A DNA stretch of 64,000 bases, taken from contig JAIZWK010000001.1 of assembly GCA_021498095.1 (NCBI GenBank), forward strand, positions 248,001 to 312,000, in the 5' to 3' direction. Made by a program: the position numbers and the translations under genes. This document shows positions 37,724-47,714 of the stretch, piece by piece (the first letter of the stretch is position 1; every line of letters begins with the position of its first letter). Source of the stretch: Candidatus Harpocratesius repetitus (lineage in GTDB: Archaea; Asgardarchaeota; Lokiarchaeia; Sigyniarchaeales; Promethearchaeaceae). The notes below the pieces were generated by a model. That model worked only from the letters and a program-made list of their open reading frames with translations, was not told the origin of the DNA and made no database searches.

Positions 37724-38995
37724 ATGGGAAAAAACAACTCACTCAATTCATACACATTCGTAGAAAAAGAAGTACAACAAGCGATCGACTTTACTACAAA
37801 AATTATTAATGAAACAGGTGCGAGAATTACAGGAGACGATAGCACTCATAAAGCAGCCAAACTTATTGCAAATGAATTTCGGCAATACTGCGATACTGTA
37901 GAAGAAGAAACTTTTCCAGTTCACCCTAAAGCATTTCTCGGTTGGATTAAATTAATCACCGCTTTATACTTATTTGCCACAATTTCAGTATGGTTTTCCA
38001 TTCCCCTTATTTCAGGTCTATTGATTACAATAGGAATTGTGGCGATGGTAATGGAATTCTTTCTCTACAAAGAATTCATCGACCCATTCTGGCGAAGAAA
38101 ATTCGGAATCAATGTTGTTGGAAAAATTGAACCAGTTGGAGAAGTAAAGCAGCAAATTCTTATTTCTGGCCATCATGATAGCGCTTTTGTGTTCAACTTT
38201 TTTGTACATCAACCCAAATTATATCCAGTTCGATTGTATGGAGGATTGGGTTCAGTTGCGTTACTATGGACACTATCATGGATATGGTGGATTATACAAT
38301 TAACCACAAATAAGAATCCAACGTGGGTTTTGGGTATTAAAATTTTTGCTGGAATTTCTCTTCTTTTAGTTATCCAAATGTGGTTTTTTAGGGGAAAAAA
38401 GGGCACTCCTGGAGCAGGAGATAATATGATTTCTGTTGCTATTGCTAATGAAATTGGAAAGAAAGTGGCTCAATTAAAAAAATCAAAGGAAAATTCTTCT
38501 GAATCGGCATTAAATCACACTCGAATTTTAATTTGCAGCTGGGATGCAGAAGAAGCTGGGTTACGAGGTTCAAGAGCATATGCAAAAAAGCATAAAAAAG
38601 AATTAAATTCCATCCCTACCTACAACTTCAATATTGATTGTCCATATTATTTAGAAGATTTTTTCTTCATGACATCTGATGTTAATGGAACAGTCAATCT
38701 CTCTCAAGACATGGTAAATGAATGTATTGAAATCACACATGCACTTGGATATCCATGTGCATCAAAACCTATTGAATTTTTAACTGGTGGAACCGATGCT
38801 GGAGAAATGGCAAGAATTGGAGTAAAAGCAACGAATCTTATGGGAATGCCGTGGGGAAATTCAAATCGTGCATCAGTCTATCATACCCCTGAAGATACAG
38901 TTGATAAAATTGAGCCGCAAGCAATTCAAGCCGCGATGAACATAGCTTGGCAATTTATTATAAAGAAAGAGGAAGAACTCAAGAATAACGAGTAA
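37724..38995 (+). CDS. M28-family zinc aminopeptidase with membrane segments
   Basis: The 423-residue protein has the M28 di-zinc ligand set: SGHHDSA, GAGDNM (bridging Asp), WDAEEAGLRG (catalytic Glu and ligand), FNIDCP and VYHTPEDT. Inserted before and within the catalytic part are hydrophobic stretches (FLGWIKLITALYLFATI, ISGLLITIGIVAMVM, LYGGLGSVALLWTL and FAGISLLLVIQMWF), so it is membrane-bound with an apical-like insertion. It removes N-terminal residues from peptides. It is divergent from the giant surface-protein gene. Confidence 0.85.
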   Translation: MGKNNSLNSYTFVEKEVQQAIDFTTKIINETGARITGDDSTHKAAKLIANEFRQYCDTVEEETFPVHPKAFLGWIKLITALYLFATISVWFSIPLISGLLITIGIVAMVMEFFLYKEFIDPFWRRKFGINVVGKIEPVGEVKQQILISGHHDSAFVFNFFVHQPKLYPVRLYGGLGSVALLWTLSWIWWIIQLTTNKNPTWVLGIKIFAGISLLLVIQMWFFRGKKGTPGAGDNMISVAIANEIGKKVAQLKKSKENSSESALNHTRILICSWDAEEAGLRGSRAYAKKHKKELNSIPTYNFNIDCPYYLEDFFFMTSDVNGTVNLSQDMVNECIEITHALGYPCASKPIEFLTGGTDAGEMARIGVKATNLMGMPWGNSNRASVYHTPEDTVDKIEPQAIQAAMNIAWQFIIKKEEELKNNE

Positions 38996-39171
38996 ATATG
39001 TGAAAAGATTATAAATTACATATATAAATGCGAAAAATCTCATGAATATTTCTAACTCATTTTTTATTTTTCGTTTTAATTATGATTTCTACTTTGATTC
39101 AGAATTTTTTCCATGTAATGTGAATTAAGGATGTTAAATTTTTTCAACGATGGTCCATTGCTATTGAATAA

Positions 39172-40230
39172 ATGAATTTTTGGCTACTGGGAATATCTTG
39201 TTATATCTTTACTTTTGGAATTGCTTTAGCACTACATATATTTCATCGATGGAATGATCCAAACAAGCGAAATTTTAGGATTTCTGAACTTACAGCCGTA
39301 ATTTTATTTTTTTATCACGGATTTCAAGGATTTAATCTTTTTACAAATCCTACAGATAAAACGGCAGAATTTCTTTCCTCCATCCTCTTTCTACTTCTTT
39401 CTCTTGAATTTTTAATATTATTCGGTGGAAATGTACTTCCAAATATTATAAAAAAGAAAAAGAATTCCCAATACCGCGTAGAATATTCATACGAGAATTT
39501 TTTATCAGAAATGATGGAAAAAACGCAAAACCTTTCCAGTAAAGCCGTTTTAATGCGCGATCTTAGTCGTAAAGGCCTTCATATATTACAATTCTTGGGG
39601 GTACTCCTTATTTATTTAATTTCTGAGAAGATCTATCCGTATCAACTCCTACAAGGATTAACTTCATGGGAATTTCGCAATTATTTCTATTTCTTAATTA
39701 GTGCTTTATTTTGGATGATAATGATGATTGGAGATATCACAAGGATTGAAGAATGGCGGGTTCTTCCAAAATGGGCTTGGAAATGGTTCGGCACTTCTTT
39801 AGATTTGAAGCGTGAAAAATTTACAATAAATGGAGCGACGCCAATTTTATTAGCAAATATGGTGTGGATTCATCCATCCATTCCTATTCAAGTTCTTTTA
39901 ATTGCAGTTTGGATTTCTTGTATTTCAGATGCATTGGCGGCGCTTGTTGGAAAAAATTTCGGCAGACATGCACTTCAAAGACTGGGAAAATTTCCAAAAA
40001 AAACGTGGGAAGGGCTGATTGCAGGAATTTTAAGTACGATTCTTGGCACGACTGGAATTTTATTTTTTCTTCCTGCAAATATCCCACTTTTTGGATTGTT
40101 ATTAATTTTAATTGGAACAATCACTGTGTTTGTTTTCACCGATTTGTTTTGCATCTATCTTAATGATAATTTAGTTAATAGTTTAGCTGGTGGCTTTATT
40201 GTATGGATGGTATTTTTAATATTTCAATAA
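39172..40230 (+). CDS. dolichol/phytol kinase-like CTP-dependent membrane enzyme
   Basis: This is a polytopic protein of 352 residues. Its C-terminal half has SDALAALVGKNFGRH, FPKKTWEGLIAGI and a late LNDNLVNSLAGG, the signature of the SEC59/VTE5-type CTP-dependent lipid kinase and CDP-alcohol enzymes. RDLSRKGLHILQF in the middle matches the 'RK..H' motif of the family. It would phosphorylate a polyprenol, producing the lipid carrier used for protein N-glycosylation. The N-terminal 115 residues are extra membrane helices. The GH13 gene follows in 33 bp and may be cotranscribed. Confidence 0.75.
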   Translation: MNFWLLGISCYIFTFGIALALHIFHRWNDPNKRNFRISELTAVILFFYHGFQGFNLFTNPTDKTAEFLSSILFLLLSLEFLILFGGNVLPNIIKKKKNSQYRVEYSYENFLSEMMEKTQNLSSKAVLMRDLSRKGLHILQFLGVLLIYLISEKIYPYQLLQGLTSWEFRNYFYFLISALFWMIMMIGDITRIEEWRVLPKWAWKWFGTSLDLKREKFTINGATPILLANMVWIHPSIPIQVLLIAVWISCISDALAALVGKNFGRHALQRLGKFPKKTWEGLIAGILSTILGTTGILFFLPANIPLFGLLLILIGTITVFVFTDLFCIYLNDNLVNSLAGGFIVWMVFLIFQ

Positions 40231-40263
40231 CAGATTAAGAATTATAGGAGTAGTGAAAAAATA

Positions 40264-41961
40264 ATGGCTGTAAATATTTATTCAATTCCATGGTGGAAGA
40301 AAACTACGGTATATCAGATTTATCCACGCTCATTCTATGATGGTAATGGTGATGGTATAGGAGATCTTCCTGGAATTATTTCAAAATTGGATTATATTAA
40401 AGAAAGTGGTTTTGAGACAATTTGGTTTTCACCATTTTATGATTCTCCACAGCGTGATTTTGGTTATGATATTCGAGATTACCGAAATGTTGCCCCCGAA
40501 TACGGAACTTTGCATGATGCTGAAAAATTAATTGAGGAAATTCATAACCGGGATATGAAAATCGTAATGGATATGATTTTAAATCATACTAGCGATGAAC
40601 ATCCATGGTTTGTTGAATCACGAAAAAATCGAGAGAATCCCAAAAGAGACTGGTATATTTGGCGCGATGGTAAAAAACCGAATGGAAAAGCACCACCCAA
40701 TAATTGGTTATCGCAAACTGGAGGATCTGGATGGCATTATGATCCTTCTACTGATCAATGGTATTGGGCAGCCTTTTTACCCTTTCAACCAGATTTGAAT
40801 TTCAGAAACCCTGCCGTACAAGAAGAAATGTTAGAGATTATGCGATTTTGGTTGGATAAGGGTGTAGATGGTTTTCGATTGGATATATTGGGTTCTCTTT
40901 TTGAAGACGCAGATTTTCGTGATAATCCTTTTAAATTCAAACTTTTACCTTCAGATTCAGATCAAGGAATGCTTTTCAGATCTTCAGAAATGACCATTAA
41001 TCATCCCGATACGATTGCATTTACCAAACGTTTGCGTGAGTTGACTGATGAATATACCCCTACCCGTTTTATGGTAGGAGAAGTATTTGGTTCATATCAA
41101 TCAATTCGGGCTTTTTGTGGTACTCCCGAAGCACCAGGCATCCACTCAGTCTTTCAATTTAAAACATTCGAAACACCATTTAGTTATGAAGGATTTTTAC
41201 GATTACTTCAAGAAAGTGAACGGTGGTTTCCCGATCCATATATGCCGACATGGGTTTTTTCAAATCACGACAGAACTCGCCGAATTACAATCTTAAAAAA
41301 TGACGTCCGAAAAGCAAAATTAAATGCAATGTTTCAGTTAACGGTCAGGGGAATCCCGTACATTTATTATGGAGAAGAAATCGGGATGCGTCAAGTAGAT
41401 ATTCCATTTGAAAAGGCACAAGACGGTTTAGTTTCAAAATTTCTTAAATACCCAAAGTGGATGATTGCGTTACTACAAAAATTAACTGGAGGTGCCATCA
41501 ATCGCGATGGTTGTCGAACTCCGATGCAATGGTCTTCATCTTTAAATGCTGGTTTTATTAATAATATTAAAAACCCTACAATTACTCCATGGCTACCAGT
41601 TGATCTTGAATATAAAAAGATAAATGTAGAAGAAACGAAGCGCGATCCGGATTCTATTTGGCATTGTTATCACCGCTTGTTGGAATTACGTAAAAAATAT
41701 CCTGCGTTGGCAATAGGTACTATGAACATTTTTGCACCAGGAATTTTACCGAAGAATGTATTAGGATATAAGCGTTCAACAATTGTAAATGGAAAAGAGC
41801 AGAAAATATATGTATTTCTTAATTTTTCGAAAAAAGAAGTTACTTTTTCCAGCCCAATCCACACACCTAAAATTTTATCTTCGACAACTGTATTAACAGT
41901 ACCGATAAAAAAAGATGAAATAACTCTCACACCTTGGGAAGGAATCGTGGTTCATAAATAA
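40264..41961 (+). CDS. GH13 alpha-glucosidase (oligo-1,6-glucosidase type)
   Basis: This is a cytosolic 565-residue TIM-barrel enzyme without a signal peptide. It has WWKKTTVYQIYPRSFYD at the N-terminus, DMILNHTSDEHPWF (103-116, region I), GVDGFRLDIL with nucleophile D207, MVGEVFG with acid/base E273, and VFSNHDRTRR with transition-state Asp 336. QPDLNF (175-180) is the oligo-1,6-glucosidase-subfamily motif. It hydrolyses terminal alpha-glucosidic bonds of oligosaccharides. Length and C-terminal beta domain are normal. Family spread suggests bacterial ancestry; this is inference. Confidence 0.92.
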   Translation: MAVNIYSIPWWKKTTVYQIYPRSFYDGNGDGIGDLPGIISKLDYIKESGFETIWFSPFYDSPQRDFGYDIRDYRNVAPEYGTLHDAEKLIEEIHNRDMKIVMDMILNHTSDEHPWFVESRKNRENPKRDWYIWRDGKKPNGKAPPNNWLSQTGGSGWHYDPSTDQWYWAAFLPFQPDLNFRNPAVQEEMLEIMRFWLDKGVDGFRLDILGSLFEDADFRDNPFKFKLLPSDSDQGMLFRSSEMTINHPDTIAFTKRLRELTDEYTPTRFMVGEVFGSYQSIRAFCGTPEAPGIHSVFQFKTFETPFSYEGFLRLLQESERWFPDPYMPTWVFSNHDRTRRITILKNDVRKAKLNAMFQLTVRGIPYIYYGEEIGMRQVDIPFEKAQDGLVSKFLKYPKWMIALLQKLTGGAINRDGCRTPMQWSSSLNAGFINNIKNPTITPWLPVDLEYKKINVEETKRDPDSIWHCYHRLLELRKKYPALAIGTMNIFAPGILPKNVLGYKRSTIVNGKEQKIYVFLNFSKKEVTFSSPIHTPKILSSTTVLTVPIKKDEITLTPWEGIVVHK

Positions 41962-41988
41962 CCTTTTTTCTTCAATGTCTTCTTTTTT

Positions 41989-42897
41989 TCAAGTTATTTT
42001 TCTTTCTTTACCACAAAAAGGACAAAAGTCTGATTTTTGAAAGATTTTTCTTCCACAGTATTCACATTTTATTCTTCGTAATTTAGAGATATTTTCTTTT
42101 TGAGAATAAATCAAAACACTTACTAAAATCGCAGGAACAATAATAAGTTTAATAAAGAAGGGTATCAAATCTGTTGCACATGATACTATAATATCAAAGA
42201 AAATTGCAACTAAAATCCCACAAAAACTTCTTTTATTAATACTTTTTCTCTCTTCGTTTAGCAGTTTAATCTCATTTCTATGTTTTTCTTGTTCTTTTCT
42301 AATCTCGTTCAAATGTTTTTCTTGCATATCAGAAAACTTTAAAGTTGCGATTTCAATATTTGAAGCATATTTTTCTAAAAAAACATCATGATCTTTATGA
42401 TACTTTTGAACTTTTTTAATCAAAACTAAAAATTCGTCATATTTTATTTCGTATATGGAATTATTGGTAGTCATATCTGATTTTATTTCTCTAATATGAC
42501 TGATTTCTCCATGCAACTTCCTTCTTATTTCTTCAGATTGTCTAATGAAATCTAATACTATCGGATCTTGAATTATCATTTTCTTAAGAAAATTCTCTAC
42601 TTTTTGAATTTTATTTCGATCTTCGATAAGCATCAGTTCAAGAGACTCGAGCCCTGCTCTTTTAAAATGTTTTCTGCTATCTTGAATTAGAGTGGTTTTT
42701 TCTTTTTCAATTCCCATTAATAAATCATCAAAACCAGCATTAATATGCTTCAAAATAGGAAGAATTTCTTTAGAATAAGCAGTAGATACATCAATATATA
42801 ATTTTCTAATAATTTGATATAATTTAATGTCCCGTTCGATTGAATCTTTAGTGTTTTTGTCTGAAATGAAGTTTAAATTAATTGACAAATTGATCAA
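41989..42897 (-). CDS. coiled-coil membrane protein with C-terminal zinc ribbon
   Basis: This 302-residue protein is a long helical/coiled region (about 15-222, with KHLNEIRKEQEKHRNEIKL), then two membrane helices (about 226-262), then a four-Cys ribbon, CEYCGRKI and FCPFCG. The frame begins with a TTG and no strong ribosome-binding site, so the start is uncertain. It probably lies in the membrane with both ends cytosolic. No family is recognised. It lies 32 bp behind a small gene on the same strand, so the two are likely cotranscribed. Confidence 0.6.
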   Translation of the reverse strand: MINLSINLNFISDKNTKDSIERDIKLYQIIRKLYIDVSTAYSKEILPILKHINAGFDDLLMGIEKEKTTLIQDSRKHFKRAGLESLELMLIEDRNKIQKVENFLKKMIIQDPIVLDFIRQSEEIRRKLHGEISHIREIKSDMTTNNSIYEIKYDEFLVLIKKVQKYHKDHDVFLEKYASNIEIATLKFSDMQEKHLNEIRKEQEKHRNEIKLLNEERKSINKRSFCGILVAIFFDIIVSCATDLIPFFIKLIIVPAILVSVLIYSQKENISKLRRIKCEYCGRKIFQKSDFCPFCGKERKIT

Positions 42898-42929
42898 ATA
42901 ATTTATTAAACAAGGATATTAAAAAAGAT

Positions 42930-43127
42930 TTATTCTAAATCCGACAAATCTTTGTAATCTAAAATTTTCTTCATAGAAGAATGAAGACCTAGTGTATCAC
43001 AAATCAATGAATCATCAAAGTCTATTTCTTCGCGCGATTCTTGGATAAGTCTACCTACAATGCCCAGTTTATTTAATCTTTCTTTTTCTTTTTTTCTTGC
43101 ATTTTTAACTTCTTCCAAGATTGACAT
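42930..43127 (-). CDS. small charged protein, first gene of a two-gene unit
   Basis: This 65-residue protein has a basic helix (EEVKNARKKEKERLNKLGI) followed by an acidic C-terminal half ending in DYKDLSDLE. GAGG about six bases before ATG 43127 supports the start. It could be an antitoxin- or regulator-sized protein, but the partner gene downstream shows no toxin motif, so no function is assigned. Confidence 0.55.
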   Translation of the reverse strand: MSILEEVKNARKKEKERLNKLGIVGRLIQESREEIDFDDSLICDTLGLHSSMKKILDYKDLSDLE

Positions 43128-43369
43128 GATGTGGCCTCTTATACTATCAACTCTATTTTTAACTTACATTTAAATGATATAAAAATTAGTTAATAAATAC
43201 TTTTAATAACTCCTTTTTATTTTTTACGATGTTCTAAATTTACAAAAAATTTGTGTAATAATTACAACCAAAGGCATTCATTCTTCTTTTTACTTCTCAT
43301 GATAGACGTTTCTTTTTGAGATCTCTTAAATCAAAAATGTACCCCTTTTTATCAGTTCTTTTTATATTA

Positions 43370-44251
43370 CTATTTTTCCTTCTCAAAAATTAAAGTTCCA
43401 ATCGGAGCGTTAAAAATACCAGCAACAACTGAGCATTTCGCCTTTAACAAATAGAATATTGAACCTTTTGGTTTTAAATTTAAGGATTTAGAAATACCTT
43501 CTAAAGACTCGAAATTTCCCTGTCCTTTCGAAATAATAAGATCTGCGTTCTGAAATACATTGATAAATTCAGAAGATACTTCTTCAAATATTACTCCTGG
43601 AGATAAAGATCCTTCGACAACTTTACAGATTTCTGATAACCCAATTTCATCCGCTTCAATACGAGTAATATCATTAATTGCTGGTCCACCGCGCACACCA
43701 TAAATTATTTGTATGCTTGGGTAGTGTTTTTGTATGAATTCTATAAAGATCTTATCGAATACGGCTTCACCGCAATTGTCACCGATGATAAATAATACTC
43801 TACTTTGTATTAATTTCTGACGAAAATGCTCCATAGTTTTAGCATTCAATGTAGCATCTTCAATTTTATTTAAATCTTCTTCTATATTAAAGCTGTGAGG
43901 TGCCCCAAAATCTATGGTATTGCCGATTATCATTAATTTAACAGCGGTAAATAGAGGATCAGAAGATGATTTCAAAACTTGTTTTATTTGGGGAATTAAG
44001 GTTTGGACGAGATTATTATCGCGCTGTTTTATCGTTCGATAAGGATCTGGATCTTTAATTTCTTCAGCGATCGTTTGATAAACAATTTTTCCATAATAGG
44101 GAAGTTTTGTATGGTTTTCATGGATAATTTTTCGCATAACTTTTTTTTGAACTTCCACAATCTCTTCATTTTCCATATTTGGTCGCAATAACCGTATACT
44201 TTTAAGAACTTGGGAGAGAAAACAGGACATACATTCTGCTTGAATTTCCAT
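43370..44251 (-). CDS. DUF89-family damage-control metal phosphatase
   Basis: The 293-residue protein matches DUF89 along its length: an N-terminal CMSCFLSQ (Cys7/Cys10), GNTIDFGAPHS (110-120), FIIGDNCGEAVFD (154-166), VRGGPAINDITRIEADEIG (186-204) and ISKGQGNFESL (240-250). The Asp/Asn residues in these motifs bind the metal. Family members dephosphorylate harmful sugar phosphates and phosphopantetheine-like metabolites (damage pre-emption). The eukaryotic homologue is ARMT1. The substrate here is unknown. Confidence 0.85.
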   Translation of the reverse strand: MEIQAECMSCFLSQVLKSIRLLRPNMENEEIVEVQKKVMRKIIHENHTKLPYYGKIVYQTIAEEIKDPDPYRTIKQRDNNLVQTLIPQIKQVLKSSSDPLFTAVKLMIIGNTIDFGAPHSFNIEEDLNKIEDATLNAKTMEHFRQKLIQSRVLFIIGDNCGEAVFDKIFIEFIQKHYPSIQIIYGVRGGPAINDITRIEADEIGLSEICKVVEGSLSPGVIFEEVSSEFINVFQNADLIISKGQGNFESLEGISKSLNLKPKGSIFYLLKAKCSVVAGIFNAPIGTLIFEKEK

Positions 44252-44423
44252 CGCTAATCTTAGAAAGTTTTCTCCAAATAAAAATTTAGTAAGAACAATG
44301 ATTAAATAATCAATTTAGATGATTTAAATGAAATGCTCCAATAATGATTCTTCCCTTTGATTTCCCATAATTGTAAAATAAAATTTATAGAGATTTTAAA
44401 TAGAAAGAAAATTTGGTTTAAAT

Positions 44424-45131
44424 ATGAAGACTCAAGTCCCTCAAAAATTCAGCTTGAAGGAAATTCGTGCGGCGGGATTGACATTAGATCAAGTACGGAA
44501 GCACAAATTATCAATTGACAAACGACGGAAAGGAATGGATAATGAACGTATTACCTATTTAAAATCCCTCGGAATTCCTGCCCAATATACTGGTCCTAAA
44601 CCCCAGCCACCTAAAATAAAATCACGTATACCTAAAAAACGAAAAGTACAAATCAAAAAGCCAAAAACTGTTGAAATTAAGACCACAGTTAAACCAAAAA
44701 CTAGCATTAAAGTCAAATCTACAGCAACATCTAAATCTACAGTTAAACCAAAATCCAGGTCCACGTCTACTAAAAAACCAGCTGTAAAATCCACAGTAAA
44801 ACCTTCAGTTAAACCAGTTGAAAAACCAATTGAAAAACCTGTTGAAAAACCAGCTAAAGAACCAACTAAGAAACAAACTGAAAAATCTGAAGAGAAAAAT
44901 ACATTTACTAAGAACCCTTCGAAATCTCTTGATCCTAAAGTTCAAGATGCAATCTCTAAGATTTTCAAAGATACACCATTGTTCACAAAAAAATCCGACT
45001 TATTAGAAGCAATTGAAAAGCATGTTGCATCTATTACAGACATGAGTACTACTCAAATCTTTGATAAGTTAAAAAATGAAAATGTCATCAAGTATTCCCG
45101 CACATCTCCTCGAGGATATTCACTTAATTAA
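44424..45131 (+). CDS. ribosomal protein eL13-like, with extended basic tail
   Basis: Residues 8-50 (FSLKEIRAAGLTLDQVRKHK, then SIDKRRKGMDNERI) match the N-terminal segment of L13e, the eukaryote/archaeal large-subunit protein eL13. Residues 55-165 are a low-complexity Lys/Pro/Thr-rich linker with repeats such as KPVEKPIEKPVEKP. The last ~65 residues form a winged-helix-like domain (KVQDAISKIFKDTPLFTKKS). Archaeal eL13 proteins are usually much shorter, so this protein is a fusion or extension. It may be ribosome-bound. The extension could bind RNA or DNA. Confidence 0.75.
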   Translation: MKTQVPQKFSLKEIRAAGLTLDQVRKHKLSIDKRRKGMDNERITYLKSLGIPAQYTGPKPQPPKIKSRIPKKRKVQIKKPKTVEIKTTVKPKTSIKVKSTATSKSTVKPKSRSTSTKKPAVKSTVKPSVKPVEKPIEKPVEKPAKEPTKKQTEKSEEKNTFTKNPSKSLDPKVQDAISKIFKDTPLFTKKSDLLEAIEKHVASITDMSTTQIFDKLKNENVIKYSRTSPRGYSLN

Positions 45132-45427
45132 TTTTTCTTTTCTTTTTTCTAATTTTAATAATTTTTGATATCTATTGCTTTCTGTTACATATATTTCATC
45201 TTAACATCTCTATTCCTTATATAAATATATCAATATCTCTTCAAATTCCAAGCATTTTATACTGTTTTTATATTATTTTTGTATCCTTATCTTGTCTCTC
45301 TAAGCATTAAATAAAATGAGAACCAAGAAAAAATCTGATGAAAAAATTTTAAGAAAAAATGATAATTTGGGTTATGATTTAAGGTTTAAATATTATTACA
45401 AGGCACATTTTCTGCTATAACATGTAA

Positions 45428-47383
45428 TCATGATTTTCTTCGATAGTATAACCCAGTTAGCGAAACTACTAATACACCCATAATTATTGGGGTAGAAAAT
45501 CCAGGAACTTTCAATCCATTATTATCATCATCATCGGTTGAAGTATCATCAGTTGAAGTATCATCAGTTGAAGTATCATCGGTTGAAGTATCATCAGTTG
45601 AAGTATCATCAGTTTGGGGCTCATCTGAGTCGCCCACATTTAATATTTGATAAGGTAAATAACCAGGATCATAGACGGTTAAATTTAAAGTGCTTAATTC
45701 TGATGAATTATATGGTATTTGAATTATACCTTCAGCAGAAGATAAGCCCTTAAAGAGAACACTTTCTTCTCTGGTGATTGTAATTGTTGCGTTCGCTAAT
45801 GGTAAACCTTCAATATTGGAAATTTTCAAATCAGTGTATTCTTGAGTGCTATTTTTGGTTACATTTATAATCTGAGGGCGTTGAAACCACAGACGAACTT
45901 CTGGATCGCCCATTAAATTCATTTGCTTTAAGGTTTTATTTTCCCAATCTGGAAAATATGGACGATCGGCATTATAATAAAGTGGATTGGCTCTATCTAA
46001 AACGTAATCTTCTTTTGCCAACGCTAAAGCAGCCCCCGGTTGTTGAGAAATCATAAGCTGTTCGAAAAAGCGGTAGGTCAACCCGTCCGAATACCAACCT
46101 CCATACTCACGCTCATACCACTCATCTTCACCCCAAACAACCTGACTACCTCCAATTGCACCAATAGCAATTGTTTTTAAAAATGTTTCAGTTAAGCAAT
46201 CTGTTGGAGCATTAAAAGTACCTACACTGCAACCACCTAAATAGTAAAAACCGAGGACGTTTGTGTTTGGTGCTAAATCATCATAAACTGTTATCAAAGG
46301 TATTGAAAGAGTCTCATCTATTGCAGGGGCATAATATCCAGTGCCATTTCTATCGAATAAGCCATCACCATCGTAATCTTTTGAAAATATGGTTCGATAC
46401 ATAGAATATGGATTTCCATGACCAGCAATTGCCCCAATGCTATACCCATGATTAAGTTGTGCAACCAAACTATCTTCAGAAATGCTTTCATTAACCGAAT
46501 ATTTCGTGGGAACAAGCCCTTGAGTTTCTCCCATAAAATATGTCGACCAATTAGTTATACTTTCATTTAAAATCGTTTTATCGATAAAATGGGTAAATCG
46601 ATTATAATCACCACCTAAATAATCAGGTTGACTGTCATTATCCCAATCTTCATCGAAAAACAACTGAGCACCAGCCATTAAAGCACTCCCAAACCAATCA
46701 CCATCAGGAGGTGCACTTTCATATTGTACAACTCGATCGGCTAAAAATTTAAGTTCATTAAAGGAATTCACTGATAATCTTCCTACATAAACTTCGGGGT
46801 GGTAATCGAAACCGTCATCCAATTCTCCCCAAATCTGATTATTGTTTGAATCCCAATCATTATCCAGATCTGTATAATATGAATCACAACTCACATAATC
46901 ACCATCACCAGAATAATCTTCAGGTGCATATGCTTCACGTGTTGGAACATCATCTTCATCACCAGCTAAAAGCACCCATGTTGTATTATAATTTTCATAG
47001 TAATCAGTAATACATGATTTGATTTTTGCAGCTAAATCTATACCATCATAGTTAGTATTGATAAATCCAATTGGTATTATCACAGCTGAAACACCTTTCT
47101 GACTTTTCCAATTAGCCAATTCCTGCACTGCATCCACATTATCATCAGGAACAATAATCAAATAGTCCACTCCATACAATAACTCTGATGAAAGATCAGG
47201 TTTTGATATATACAAGAGTCTATCTTGTGAATAATTGTTTGTTCTATTCAATTTTGTGCTTGATTTCGGAATTAAATCAATAAATAGAAAGGATCCTATT
47301 ATTGAACTTATAAGTAAAAATCCAAAAAGATATGGTATTAATCTTCTTGAATTCCTATGATTTTTAATAGTATATCTCTTCAT
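45428..47383 (-). CDS. gingipain-type C25 cysteine peptidase, surface-anchored
   Basis: The 651-residue secreted protein has an N-terminal signal or anchor (about 14-37). A C25 caspase-like fold follows, with VDYLIIVPDDN, LLAGDEDDVPTRE, PEVYVGRLS, catalytic His322 in AIAGHGNPYS and catalytic Cys385 in YLGGCSVGTF. A small beta domain (about 510-600) is followed by a STDDT repeat stalk. The C-terminus, VPGFSTPIIMGVLVVSL then RRKS, is a PGF-type sorting signal. It acts on proteins outside the cell, perhaps for nutrient supply or surface maturation. Confidence 0.87.
   Translation of the reverse strand: MKRYTIKNHRNSRRLIPYLFGFLLISSIIGSFLFIDLIPKSSTKLNRTNNYSQDRLLYISKPDLSSELLYGVDYLIIVPDDNVDAVQELANWKSQKGVSAVIIPIGFINTNYDGIDLAAKIKSCITDYYENYNTTWVLLAGDEDDVPTREAYAPEDYSGDGDYVSCDSYYTDLDNDWDSNNNQIWGELDDGFDYHPEVYVGRLSVNSFNELKFLADRVVQYESAPPDGDWFGSALMAGAQLFFDEDWDNDSQPDYLGGDYNRFTHFIDKTILNESITNWSTYFMGETQGLVPTKYSVNESISEDSLVAQLNHGYSIGAIAGHGNPYSMYRTIFSKDYDGDGLFDRNGTGYYAPAIDETLSIPLITVYDDLAPNTNVLGFYYLGGCSVGTFNAPTDCLTETFLKTIAIGAIGGSQVVWGEDEWYEREYGGWYSDGLTYRFFEQLMISQQPGAALALAKEDYVLDRANPLYYNADRPYFPDWENKTLKQMNLMGDPEVRLWFQRPQIINVTKNSTQEYTDLKISNIEGLPLANATITITREESVLFKGLSSAEGIIQIPYNSSELSTLNLTVYDPGYLPYQILNVGDSDEPQTDDTSTDDTSTDDTSTDDTSTDDTSTDDDDNNGLKVPGFSTPIIMGVLVVSLTGLYYRRKS
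45537..45611. repeat. five 15-bp tandem repeats encoding STDDT
   Basis: There are five head-to-tail copies of GTTGAAGTATCATCA on the plus strand, differing at one base in one copy. They lie inside the C25 peptidase gene and encode the acidic Ser/Thr stalk before the anchor. The near-identity suggests slippage and length variation between strains. Confidence 0.9.
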
Positions 47384-47714
47384 GAGTTAGAATTCATATT
47401 GACTCTAACCTTTTAAATCATATGGTGTTATTTAAAAGAGTTATTCAAAAAATCCAAAACTATTTTTTTTATGGATGAAAATTCTCAAATTTAATTTGCT
47501 TTACTCTTCTTACTCCCAATTTACAAATCGATCCATCCATTAAAATTATCACAAGATTTCAATACTTCAATATTGATTTATTCCCATTTTTTCCCCACCC
47601 TCTCAACAGAAAGCAAATAATTTATAGAAGGCATTCTAATTCCACATAATTTAATGTTCTTTAAATTTGTTAATTTTAATTATTGAGAACATCATTACAT
47701 TCTTATTGGATTGC
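47384..47714. other. divergent promoter region, no gene seen
   Basis: The gap separates the C25 peptidase and the aminotransferase. A TATA-like AATTTATAG near 47620 fits the rightward gene. In-frame TTG codons at 47667 onward were rejected as starts. No repeat was recognised. Confidence 0.4.

Noticed and set aside
42930..43127. Small gene plus downstream partner as a toxin-antitoxin pair
   Set aside because: The partner is a coiled-coil membrane zinc-ribbon protein without any toxin motif.
45537..45611. Short tandem repeats as a possible CRISPR array
   Set aside because: The units are contiguous without spacers and in frame with a coding gene.
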